A stretch of DNA of 32,123 nt from a virus. Under the pieces are notes generated by a model. That model worked only from the letters and a program-made list of their open reading frames with translations, did not search any database and was not told where the DNA came from. The translations under genes and the position numbers were made by a program. The DNA lies in the IMG/VR virus record IMGVR_UViG_3300038701_003224, positions 1 to 32,123 of that record, one strand, 5' to 3'. This document shows positions 15,163-21,545 of the stretch, in pieces (within the stretch, counting starts at the first letter, position 1; every line of letters begins with the position of its first letter).

Positions 15163-15370
15163 TCTTTTCTTTCCAAGTCCAATCAAAAGTAAGTACAAAC
15201 AAATAAAAATCGAATGATATTCTATGCTTTATTTCTACGGGAACGGTGTTCACAGTTCCGTCAAAAATACTTCTGGTTTCCGTTGTGATCTCCACAAATC
15301 TGTGAACAATAATCGCATTTGAAGGACAGCCTTCTTGTGCGGTTTCAAAAAGCCTTCTAAATTTTATCAT
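15158..15370 (-). CDS. Hypothetical protein
   Basis: 70 residues: MIKFRRLFETAQEG, then CPSNAIIVHRFVEITTET and a beta-rich acidic/hydrophobic end (ISFDFYLFVLTFDWTW). Its ATG overlaps the stop of a 24-residue membrane peptide (ATGA), which in turn is coupled to the HTH gene. Not recognised. Confidence 0.5.
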   Translation of the reverse strand: MIKFRRLFETAQEGCPSNAIIVHRFVEITTETRSIFDGTVNTVPVEIKHRISFDFYLFVLTFDWTWKEKT

Positions 15371-15441
15371 ATTATTTTTTCAAGAATATTTGAAATCCTC
15401 ATAAGCGCACAAAAAATCAGAAATAATATAAACGATCTCAT
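15367..15441 (-). CDS. 24-residue single-helix membrane peptide
   Basis: A very short frame encoding MRSFILFLIFCALM followed by RISNILEKII: one hydrophobic helix with a positive end. Both its ends are ATGA overlaps (15438-15441 with the HTH gene, 15367-15370 with the next gene), so the ribosome would pass through it. This coupling is the main reason to call it. Function unknown. Confidence 0.5.
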   Translation of the reverse strand: MRSFILFLIFCALMRISNILEKII

Positions 15442-15683
15442 TTCAAAATATCAAAAAAAGTCGAAGCGTCAAAACCACAGATTTCAGAAAGAACCTGAAT
15501 TGATTTTTCATCTCTGGGATTGTACGTTCCTTTTTGCCAATACCAAATAGTCGTTGGGGAAACAGACACACCATACTTTTCAAACTCAAGCGACAATTTA
15601 GTTGTTGTCCAACGGTTTTCTTTGCACCAAACATCGAAACTAAGTTTAGTTTTTACGATTTTTTCAATTTTTGATTTGCCCAT
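15438..15683 (-). CDS. Small HTH protein, candidate regulator
   Basis: 81 residues from the ATG at 15683 (MGKSKIEKIV); a TTG at 15692 is a weaker choice. Residues 26-51 (TTTKLSLEFEKYGVSVSPTT then IWYWQKG) match the Cro/C1-type helix-turn-helix, with the recognition helix at about 42-50. C-terminal helices (SIQVLSEICGFDASTFFDIL) complete the five-helix fold. It is in the first operon, transcribed from a dyad promoter, and is the only clear repressor-sized HTH protein here, so it may bind the repeated dyad and regulate itself. Confidence 0.7.
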   Translation of the reverse strand: MGKSKIEKIVKTKLSFDVWCKENRWTTTKLSLEFEKYGVSVSPTTIWYWQKGTYNPRDEKSIQVLSEICGFDASTFFDILK

Positions 15684-15876
15684 TTTCTTCAATAATTACA
15701 ACATGTTTCCAATGACACTTTGGGCAATTTGCCCTTCTGTTTGCAAAACGCCAAATGGTATAGAAAACACCAGGAAGCAAAAAAAAGAACCAACCGAAAA
15801 TTTCCAACGTGAGACTTCCCGCACGTTTCTTTTTTGCAGTTCCTTCGTATTCACAATTTGGACACTTGATTTTCAT
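15664..15876 (-). CDS. Zinc-ribbon membrane protein
   Basis: 70 residues. CPNC (5-8) and CPKC (51-54) flank one hydrophobic segment (about 22-43, TLEIFGWFFFLLPGVFYTIW). This is the layout of a widespread family in which two cysteine pairs join into a zinc ribbon across a membrane-dipping helix; function is not known. First gene of the early region. The ATG lies 7 bases after the -10, implying a leaderless transcript. It overlaps the HTH gene by 20 bases. Confidence 0.7.
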   Translation of the reverse strand: MKIKCPNCEYEGTAKKKRAGSLTLEIFGWFFFLLPGVFYTIWRFANRRANCPKCHWKHVVIIEENGQIKN

Positions 15877-15883
15877 CTACAAC

Positions 15884-15913
15884 ATTCTTTCACACCTGAA
15901 AACTTTTTTCAAG
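15884..15913 (-). promoter_or_regulatory. Promoter with dyad operator (copy e), first early promoter
   Basis: On the minus strand TTGAAA (15912-15907), 17 bp, AAGAAT (15889-15884). The dyad CTTGAAA-N5-TTTCAGG (15913-15895) has one mismatch. It sits between the origin-like region and the first gene, and would drive the HTH gene itself. Confidence 0.65.
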
Positions 15914-15937
15914 TTTTTTTCTTTCTTACTGATATTT

Positions 15938-16361
15938 AGTTTTTAAATATTTATAAATAGTAGTAGATAGTAGTGAAAACTTGTGCAAAACCTTGTGATT
16001 AAATAAGAATTTCTTTTTATAGAATCAAAAAAATACTTTTCCAGCGTTGAATAAATAATATTTATAAAATCATTTTTTTTTCAAAAACATTACTGTTGAA
16101 TAAATTTTTTGACCAATTCCCTTTTGTTATAGAAACAAATATATAAATCGCGCATAAAATGTGCAAAAACCATTTGAATTGTTGAAAAACTTTGTGTAAA
16201 ACTTCTGTAAAAATGTGCAAAACCGAGAAAAATAAAAACAAAAACAATAGTTTTGCACAATAGAAATTTTAGAAATTGTTCAAAACAAAAAAACTATTGT
16301 GCAAAACTATTATAAAATGTGGAAAAAACATTCTAAAATGTGCAAAACTTGTGTAAAACTT
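15938..16361. other. Origin-like region: AT-rich stretch, TAG trios, nine DnaA boxes
   Basis: This is the only gene-free stretch above 300 bases. From left: AT-rich 15938-15957; TAG trinucleotides at 15958-15966 and 15968-15973; then DnaA-box matches (TTWTNCACA) at 15982, 16160, 16193, 16214, 16298, 16318, 16339 and 16350 on the minus strand and at 16251 on the plus strand (start positions, 9 bases each). The order AT-rich, trio, box is that of the bacterial basal origin-unwinding element (DnaA-trios on the 5' side of a box). I infer replication start by host DnaA. No coding frame here is convincing. Confidence 0.65.
16246..16311. repeat. 18-bp perfect inverted repeat containing two DnaA boxes
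   Basis: AATAGTTTTGCACAATAG (16246-16263) is repeated exactly in inverted orientation at 16294-16311, with a 30-base AT-rich spacer. Each arm holds one DnaA box, facing each other. It could be a DnaA loading site, an extruding cruciform, or, read on the minus strand with T-rich sequence after it, a weak terminator behind the gene ending at 16362. Confidence 0.8.
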
Positions 16362-16763
16362 TTAATCAAAAGAAAACACTTTTTCTTCAATGCTTGGGTC
16401 GCTAGTATCAAAGTTCTGAATGCTTCCAGATATCGGCAGAAGTTCTACATAAAACCGAGCCATGAGCCTTTTTTGCAATGGAATTGGTGACTTTGTTCTG
16501 ATCTTCCCAAGAAGTTCTGCGCGATTCGTTTCATATATAAAATCAAGCGCTGATTGTTCTTCTATTGAGTTTTGATACAAAAGACCTGCTCCGCTTTCTT
16601 TTATTTCAAAAAACAAAGGGAAAGACTCGTCATTCAATTCCAATTCCCCAGAAATAAAATCACTTCTGTGTTGCACCTTTTCCGTATCACTTAGCAATAC
16701 GCCAGCGCTGAACGTGAAAATTGAAAGAATTGTGACCAATGCTGTTTTTGAATTTTGCTTCAT
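16362..16763 (-). CDS. Exported or membrane-anchored hypothetical protein
   Basis: 133 residues from the ATG at 16763 (MKQNSKTALV). Residues 7-25 (TALVTILSIFTFSAGVLLS) form a signal peptide or signal anchor, with no lipobox. The exported part is acidic and polar (SGELELNDESFPLFFEIKES) with a central helical region and no cysteines. It is the last gene of the surface block, placed directly after the exported fibre-like protein. Not recognised. Confidence 0.6.
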   Translation of the reverse strand: MKQNSKTALVTILSIFTFSAGVLLSDTEKVQHRSDFISGELELNDESFPLFFEIKESGAGLLYQNSIEEQSALDFIYETNRAELLGKIRTKSPIPLQKRLMARFYVELLPISGSIQNFDTSDPSIEEKVFSFD

Positions 16764-16770
16764 TTTAAAA

Positions 16771-18411
16771 TTATAACGATGTCCAACCAGTATTCGTCCC
16801 CGTTCCAGTTGCCTTGATGTACAAAGCTCCGTTTGTTCCGTCAATGGCAAGATCGCCAATAGAACCCGTGACCGAACCTTCGGGCGTTGCATCAACGCGG
16901 AATATTTGGATATCTCCCGCTGTGTTTTCCAGCGTCATGATTGACGCGGTATTTGCACCATTTGAATCAATTTTTAAATTTTGATTAAGAGCGAAGCTAT
17001 CCGTTGCGTTGTCATAATTAAATTTTCCAGACGTAGCATTGTCTTGGTCGCCGAAATAAAGAGTCGAAGACGCTGATCTGCCCGCCAATATAGCAACTCT
17101 ATTATTTGTACCATTCGTTGCTCCAGCGGTAAAAATTGCTGAAAAATCAGAACCTATGCTCGGAATTGTTCCCGAATCAAGAGCCACGTGTAATTTGGAA
17201 GAAGGACTCGAAGTACCAATCCCCACATTGTGATTGTTTGTGTGATCATCAATATACATAGCAACCGTTCCGTCTCCAGTATGAAAACCTATTTCGCCAG
17301 AACTAGAACCTTGGATTCGTGTATTATTTCCGCCAAATTTTATCTTTCTTGTTCCAGTAGGAAGCAAAATACCGTCACCAGTTTCAATCTTGAGTTCTTG
17401 TACCAAAGAACCATTGAGAGCAGTCTCAAAAACCATGTCTGAATCTTGCGTACTCGTGGTTGATGTCCAATTCGCGTCAGTTTCGACCGATATTCTACCA
17501 GACTGAACTGGTGTCAAGTCTTCATAGGGCGATTGATAAAAACCAATCCCCGTTCCAGTTGCAGTCATCGAAGCGTCATTCCCAGTATTCGTGAGATTTA
17601 CAAAATCCGTTGTTGTGGTAACAGTCCCCGCTTTTTCGATCGAAACCGAGTCAGCAGAATATACCAAACCCGTTTTTGAAACCGAGAAAACATCAGTCCC
17701 GCCATTTATAGCCCGCAAGAAATTCGCAGAACCACCAGCACTTGAACCAACCGACATAGAAATTACATCAGAATTGAATCCAGCAGTGCTTGCTGTAAAC
17801 GAAGAAACAGAAGAACTTCCCCCGTTCTCCGCTGATGTGATTCTAAGGGCAGAAACATTATCAGGTGTGTCAATATCAAGCTTAGCACTTGGACTTGTCG
17901 TTCCAATTCCGAAATTTGCGTTGGTAATAGAAATATTATTATCCGAAGGAAAATTTAAAAAACCCACAGAAGCATCTCCCTTGTAAATACCAGAATTTGC
18001 ATATCTCATAGAATCAACGTATATGGTGGATTGAGCGGAAAGTTCACCAGCAACAGAAAGCTTCCTTGACGGACTTGCTGTGCCAATACCAACATTTCCA
18101 GAATCATCAACCCGCAAACCTTCGTCACCACCGTCATTTGACAACCAGAAATCATTCAAAAGAATGTTTCCATTCATTCCAGCCCCAGAAAAATTGAAAG
18201 TTCCAGCAGTCAAAGCCCCTGTAACATCAAGGTTTTCCGCAGTAATAGTTCCCAACTCCCAAGGGGAAATTGGTTCAATAAGATTCCCAGAAGGATTTGT
18301 CCAAAATTGAGTAGAACCAACCGTGTCACCACCAAGAGTTCCACCAGCGAGTGTTGTTGCAAATAAACCAAAACAAAAAGCGAGTCCGAAGCCGAGAATA
18401 AATTTTTTCAT
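16771..18411 (-). CDS. Exported fibre-like protein with GIGTTSP repeats
   Basis: 546 residues. Unlike ordinary tail fibres, it begins with a Sec signal peptide (MKKFILGFGLAFCFGLFATT, cleavage expected near LAGG). The body is Gly/Ser/Thr/Asn-rich beta structure with three copies of the motif VGIGTxSPSxKLxV (about residues 107, 168 and 397), typical of fibre shafts and of large surface proteins in several bacterial groups. The end (LAIDGTNGALYIKATGTGTN then GW) is a common fibre terminus. No intramolecular chaperone domain is seen. It could be exported to coat the cell, or be a virion fibre with an unusual N-terminus. Confidence 0.75.
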   Translation of the reverse strand: MKKFILGFGLAFCFGLFATTLAGGTLGGDTVGSTQFWTNPSGNLIEPISPWELGTITAENLDVTGALTAGTFNFSGAGMNGNILLNDFWLSNDGGDEGLRVDDSGNVGIGTASPSRKLSVAGELSAQSTIYVDSMRYANSGIYKGDASVGFLNFPSDNNISITNANFGIGTTSPSAKLDIDTPDNVSALRITSAENGGSSSVSSFTASTAGFNSDVISMSVGSSAGGSANFLRAINGGTDVFSVSKTGLVYSADSVSIEKAGTVTTTTDFVNLTNTGNDASMTATGTGIGFYQSPYEDLTPVQSGRISVETDANWTSTTSTQDSDMVFETALNGSLVQELKIETGDGILLPTGTRKIKFGGNNTRIQGSSSGEIGFHTGDGTVAMYIDDHTNNHNVGIGTSSPSSKLHVALDSGTIPSIGSDFSAIFTAGATNGTNNRVAILAGRSASSTLYFGDQDNATSGKFNYDNATDSFALNQNLKIDSNGANTASIMTLENTAGDIQIFRVDATPEGSVTGSIGDLAIDGTNGALYIKATGTGTNTGWTSL

Positions 18412-18413
18412 TT

Positions 18414-18701
18414 TTATACAGGAAATAGTCTAATATTTGTATTGTCAGAAGTATCAGAAATCAAGTGAAGGTCTTCAAAACTATCAATTTTTAGTTCCAT
18501 TGTTCCACCTGATTTTATAATTCTCAGACCGTCAGAAACACTTGCCGCCGAACCTTTCTCAGCATAAATATCCTTTGTGCCAAGATTTTGAATCACAAGA
18601 ATCAATCGACTTGAATTTCTGAACATTTCCAAAGTCTCTTGTTCTGAAGAACTCAGAATGTCTGCCAAAGTTTGGTCTGAAGTTGTAACAGTTATAAGCA
18701 T
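18414..18701 (-). CDS. Small beta-sandwich-like structural protein
   Basis: About 95 residues from the ATG at 18701 (MLITVTTSDQTLADIL). The second half (LILVIQNLGTKDIYAEKGSA, IIKSGGTMELKIDSFEDLH) has the strand pattern of small phage beta-sandwich proteins found next to tail fibres or as virion decoration. Two bases separate it from the exported fibre-like gene. Function is inferred from shape and position only. Confidence 0.55.
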   Translation of the reverse strand: MLITVTTSDQTLADILSSSEQETLEMFRNSSRLILVIQNLGTKDIYAEKGSAASVSDGLRIIKSGGTMELKIDSFEDLHLISDTSDNTNIRLFPV

Positions 18702-18782
18702 TTTTTTAAAATAAGATTGCCTAGAATATACCAAAAACACCGCTCAAAAGCAAATTTTGAACCACCAGTAGAAAAAACAATC

Positions 18783-19751
18783 CTATCCTAATTTTTCGTC
18801 AATCCTTTTCAAAAGAACTGCCATTTCTGCACGGGTAACGGGCTGGTTTGGTCTAAAAGTTCCGTCATCATATCCTTTGAAAATTCCTTCATCACGCGCC
18901 CACTTTATTGCTTCAAAAGCCCAAGAATCATTGGAAACATCTTTGAACAATTTTTCTTTTTCCTCTGATTTTTCATTTCCCTCAACGTACTCAAACCCAA
19001 TGGTGAAACCCCAAAAACGAAATAGGTTTCCGCGCTGATCAGATTTTGTATAAAAATTCCCGTTATCTCCCCAGCGACTGCCCCAACTGTTCTTGTGAAC
19101 CGCAGCACCTTCATCAGAAAAAGACTTGAACTGTCTTGAAACAAATTCTTGCCAAGACCGACCTTTCCCAACAATAGGAAAAGCGTGTCCGTCATTCACA
19201 GCCCTTTTCTGGCTTTTTGGGAAATAGGGTTTGTATTTGGCATTTGCAATCACCAGACCCAACCGAGAAGACGTACCAGTTAAAACACACCCGCCAAAAT
19301 AAACTTCTTCCCAAAAAGAATTCTCGTCTTCATCGTCCATGTCAAAATAATCTTCAACCCAAACTTTTACTTCCCTTCCGTCTTCGTCCATAAATATTTG
19401 ACCGCGTTCTTTTTTGTGAAAGAATTTTAAAACGTCATAAATATAAGACCCCTTTTTCTTGTCCCCAAATCCTTGAGAAGTTCCAAAGTTCCAAAGTTCC
19501 AAAATCCTTTCGTCTGGAATCACCAATTTCTTTCCCGTTGTGAGAAAGAATTTTATTTCAAGACCAGAACACCCTGAGAAATACCCACAAGCCATTGAGT
19601 CATGTTGGTCTTTTGTTTTGTACAAAACAGAATGATCGAATTCTTTGATCACAGACCTTCCCGTCTTTCCACCAAAAAAGTGACCTCTTTTGAAGTCTCG
19701 AACATCTTTTGGTGTGTCGAAAGCCCCGTAACCTTTGTTTGAAAATATCAT
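18783..19751 (-). CDS. Papain-like (C1A) cysteine peptidase with SLH domain
   Basis: 322 residues. The C1A catalytic set is clear: Gln49 and Cys55 with papain spacing (DQHDSMACGYFSG), His189 (NDGHAFPIVG) and Asn221 in KNSWGSRWGDNG. Residues 269-317 form one SLH repeat (FKDVSNDSWAFEAIKWARDE, then GYDDGTFRPNQPVTRAEM), a domain that binds secondary cell-wall polymers. No signal peptide or propeptide. It lies in the block that begins with a holin-like protein, so it is a good endolysin or cell-wall peptidase candidate; a virion-associated receptor or S-layer protease is the alternative. ATGA overlap with the upstream gene. Confidence 0.9.
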   Translation of the reverse strand: MIFSNKGYGAFDTPKDVRDFKRGHFFGGKTGRSVIKEFDHSVLYKTKDQHDSMACGYFSGCSGLEIKFFLTTGKKLVIPDERILELWNFGTSQGFGDKKKGSYIYDVLKFFHKKERGQIFMDEDGREVKVWVEDYFDMDDEDENSFWEEVYFGGCVLTGTSSRLGLVIANAKYKPYFPKSQKRAVNDGHAFPIVGKGRSWQEFVSRQFKSFSDEGAAVHKNSWGSRWGDNGNFYTKSDQRGNLFRFWGFTIGFEYVEGNEKSEEKEKLFKDVSNDSWAFEAIKWARDEGIFKGYDDGTFRPNQPVTRAEMAVLLKRIDEKLG

Positions 19752-19984
19752 TTGAAGTGTTTTTTTATTTTATCGAGAAACAAAGAAAGATCATTCAGTC
19801 CGAATCTCTCTTTTTCTAAATCGGCAAACTGATTTATAAATTTTTTGATTGTTTCAAAATTGTCTATATTTCTACGCATACCAACAAACCTAGAAAAATA
19901 TTTTGGTCTACAAAATGAAGCCATGGACTCAAGAAGCCCAATCATTTTTTCCCTATCAGTTTTTTTCTTTTTTTTGAAAATCAT
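19748..19984 (-). CDS. Hypothetical basic helical protein
   Basis: 78 residues, Lys-rich start (MIFKKKKKTDREKMIGLLES) and amphipathic helices (NFETIKKFINQFADLEKE, LSLFLDKIKKHFK). No membrane segment. ATGA overlaps on both ends, so it is translationally tied to the secreted protein upstream and the SLH peptidase downstream. Not recognised; perhaps a lysis accessory. Confidence 0.55.
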   Translation of the reverse strand: MIFKKKKKTDREKMIGLLESMASFCRPKYFSRFVGMRRNIDNFETIKKFINQFADLEKERFGLNDLSLFLDKIKKHFK

Positions 19985-20196
19985 CTTGAAATCTTTCTAG
20001 GTGAAGAAAGTCTCACTTCAGACCTCTCTGCTATGTGTCCAGAATCAGGAAGACCCCGAAAGTTCTTCACCATTTTTGTTGTCCAAGTCCAGACGTAACG
20101 ATTTTGCACATGGCTTTGACATCGTAGGCACACAGCGGAAACGTCTGTCATTCCAAAAACAAAAAAAGCGAGTCCAAAAAATAAAAGTTTTTTCAT
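19981..20196 (-). CDS. Small secreted protein
   Basis: 71 residues. A signal peptide (MKKLLFFGLAFFVFGMTDVSA) is followed by VCLRCQSHVQNRYVW and a basic polar end. After cleavage about 50 residues remain, with a CxxC near the new N-terminus. It lies between the holin-like gene and the peptidase and is coupled to both sides by ATGA overlaps; the position suits an outer spanin-like or lysis-regulating protein, but there is no lipobox. Confidence 0.55.
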   Translation of the reverse strand: MKKLLFFGLAFFVFGMTDVSAVCLRCQSHVQNRYVWTWTTKMVKNFRGLPDSGHIAERSEVRLSSPRKISR

Positions 20197-20393
20197 GATT
20201 TTTCTTGTATAAATTCTCGGATAGAATTTGCAGCAAAAACAGCAAGTGAACCGATCAATGGCGCATAAGCCCCAAAATCAAAATTGTCTGTCAAAGCTAC
20301 CAGCCAAGTTGCAAGTGCTGTCAAAAGAGAAAGACCCAATGACATCAAAATTGCTTTTCCTCTACCCTCGAAACTGAATTTTGGTGAAGTCAT
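20193..20393 (-). CDS. Holin-like protein
   Basis: 66 residues from the ATG at 20393 (MTSPKFSFEGRG). Two hydrophobic helices (about 14-33, LMSLGLSLLTALATWLVAL, and 39-57, YAPLIGSLAVFAANSI) and a charged C-terminus (REFIQEKS): the class II holin layout. It opens the block with the C1A-SLH peptidase, so it would release that enzyme or trigger lysis. Start chosen to avoid overlap with the candidate promoter. Confidence 0.65.
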   Translation of the reverse strand: MTSPKFSFEGRGKAILMSLGLSLLTALATWLVALTDNFDFGAYAPLIGSLAVFAANSIREFIQEKS

Positions 20394-20420
20394 GTGTAAA
20401 AAAAAATATAATACACGCAT

Positions 20421-20449
20421 ATTGTATCACATCAAAGTTGTTTTTCCAA
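20421..20449 (-). promoter_or_regulatory. Candidate promoter for the lysis/surface block
   Basis: On the minus strand TTGGAA (20449-20444), 17 bp, TACAAT (20426-20421). The leader before the holin-like ATG would be about 20 bases. It overlaps the end of the tail-hub gene. No dyad operator is present, so it would be controlled apart from the early promoters. Confidence 0.45.
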
Positions 20450-21514
20450 CAACTGATTGCCTAGGTACTTTGTCAATTCTGTTCCAAAATTTTGAAATTC
20501 ATCACCCAAAGTCAGAACCACATTCGTTTCATCATAATCAACTGAAACAACAACCATATTTGTTCCCAAAACCGTTGACCCAATCTTCGTTCCGTAAAAC
20601 TTGCAGGTGTCCCCAGGTTTTATTGTCTCAATATTGTAAGAAGAATTTATTTCACATTTAACTTGAATCACTGGGTCTTTGTTGTCAGCCACTCTACCGT
20701 CAACAAACTGCTGCGCTGCATTTGCGTCCAGGTCAGTGTCTTCTTGCCACTCGTCCCTTTTGAAATAGTTTGTGATCGAAGTTGCGTCTGTTGCATTCTT
20801 TGTTCCTGAATAAGAAACAGTGCTGTCGTTCACAATTTTTTCGGAACTATTTACAACCCTCACACTATTCACATGCTTTAGTATATTGAAAGAATGCGTT
20901 GCTGTGGAAGGAATTTGCTTGAAATATAATTCACCGTCAGCCCCAATGAACCAATAAAAATCACCACCCGCCAGCTCTAAAGACTTTTGCATGGACGCAA
21001 GCCACCTCATTTTTTTAAAAACATATGAAACATTTGTGCCAACGCTATCAATATTTGCACCAGAAGAAAGCCAAGAAGTACCAATGGCAGTGTTCACCGC
21101 CGAAATAATATCGGTTGCAATCGTGGAAGGGTCAACCGTAGATTTCGTAACATCAAAAGAAGCACCGCTTTTGAACAAAGCAAGTCCCAAAAGTCCAGCC
21201 AGTGACATTGTAGAAATTTCCATGTATTCTTTTGAACCCTCACGAACATGTTCAACGCGAGAAATGAACCCAGAAAAAACCAACTGTTCAGTTTGAACTT
21301 TGTTTTCCAGTTTTATGCAATAAATTTTGAAAAAATTATTCAGCGCAGCCCAAGAAGGCGGGTCATCAAATTCAGATTTTATCTTAACCGAAAGATTCCC
21401 TTGCCCACCGTTCACCGTTGATCGAAACCTAATTTTTGAAAGTCTCAACTGATCATTCACAGTTGTCAGATACGTTCCGTCAGGTTCATAAACCTTTATT
21501 GTGTAGGATTTCAT
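20432..21514 (-). CDS. Tail hub / tail-associated protein (gp37-like)
   Basis: 360 residues. The N-terminus (SYTIKVYEPDGTYLTTVND, then RFRSTVNGGQGNLSVKI) and the later baseplate-like barrel region (ETIKPGDTCKFYGTKIG, VVVSVDYDETNVVLTLGDEF) match siphoviral tail hub proteins of the ReqiPepy6 gp37 type, which close the tail tip and carry fibres. No peptidoglycan hydrolase domain. Located after the distal tail protein and the fibre gene. Confidence 0.7.
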   Translation of the reverse strand: MKSYTIKVYEPDGTYLTTVNDQLRLSKIRFRSTVNGGQGNLSVKIKSEFDDPPSWAALNNFFKIYCIKLENKVQTEQLVFSGFISRVEHVREGSKEYMEISTMSLAGLLGLALFKSGASFDVTKSTVDPSTIATDIISAVNTAIGTSWLSSGANIDSVGTNVSYVFKKMRWLASMQKSLELAGGDFYWFIGADGELYFKQIPSTATHSFNILKHVNSVRVVNSSEKIVNDSTVSYSGTKNATDATSITNYFKRDEWQEDTDLDANAAQQFVDGRVADNKDPVIQVKCEINSSYNIETIKPGDTCKFYGTKIGSTVLGTNMVVVSVDYDETNVVLTLGDEFQNFGTELTKYLGNQLLEKQL

Positions 21515-21545
21515 ATTTAGAACTTGATGTTGTATTTTTTGATCA

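Noticed and set aside
15520-15939. Plus-strand open frame of 139 codons across the HTH and zinc-ribbon genes
   Set aside because: It runs opposite to two supported genes and across promoter e; composition is that of a shadow frame.
16062-16247. 61-codon minus-strand frame in the origin-like region
   Set aside because: Starts with TTG, is Phe/Ile/Lys-rich as expected from A/T-rich DNA, and runs through several DnaA boxes; no coupling to a neighbour.
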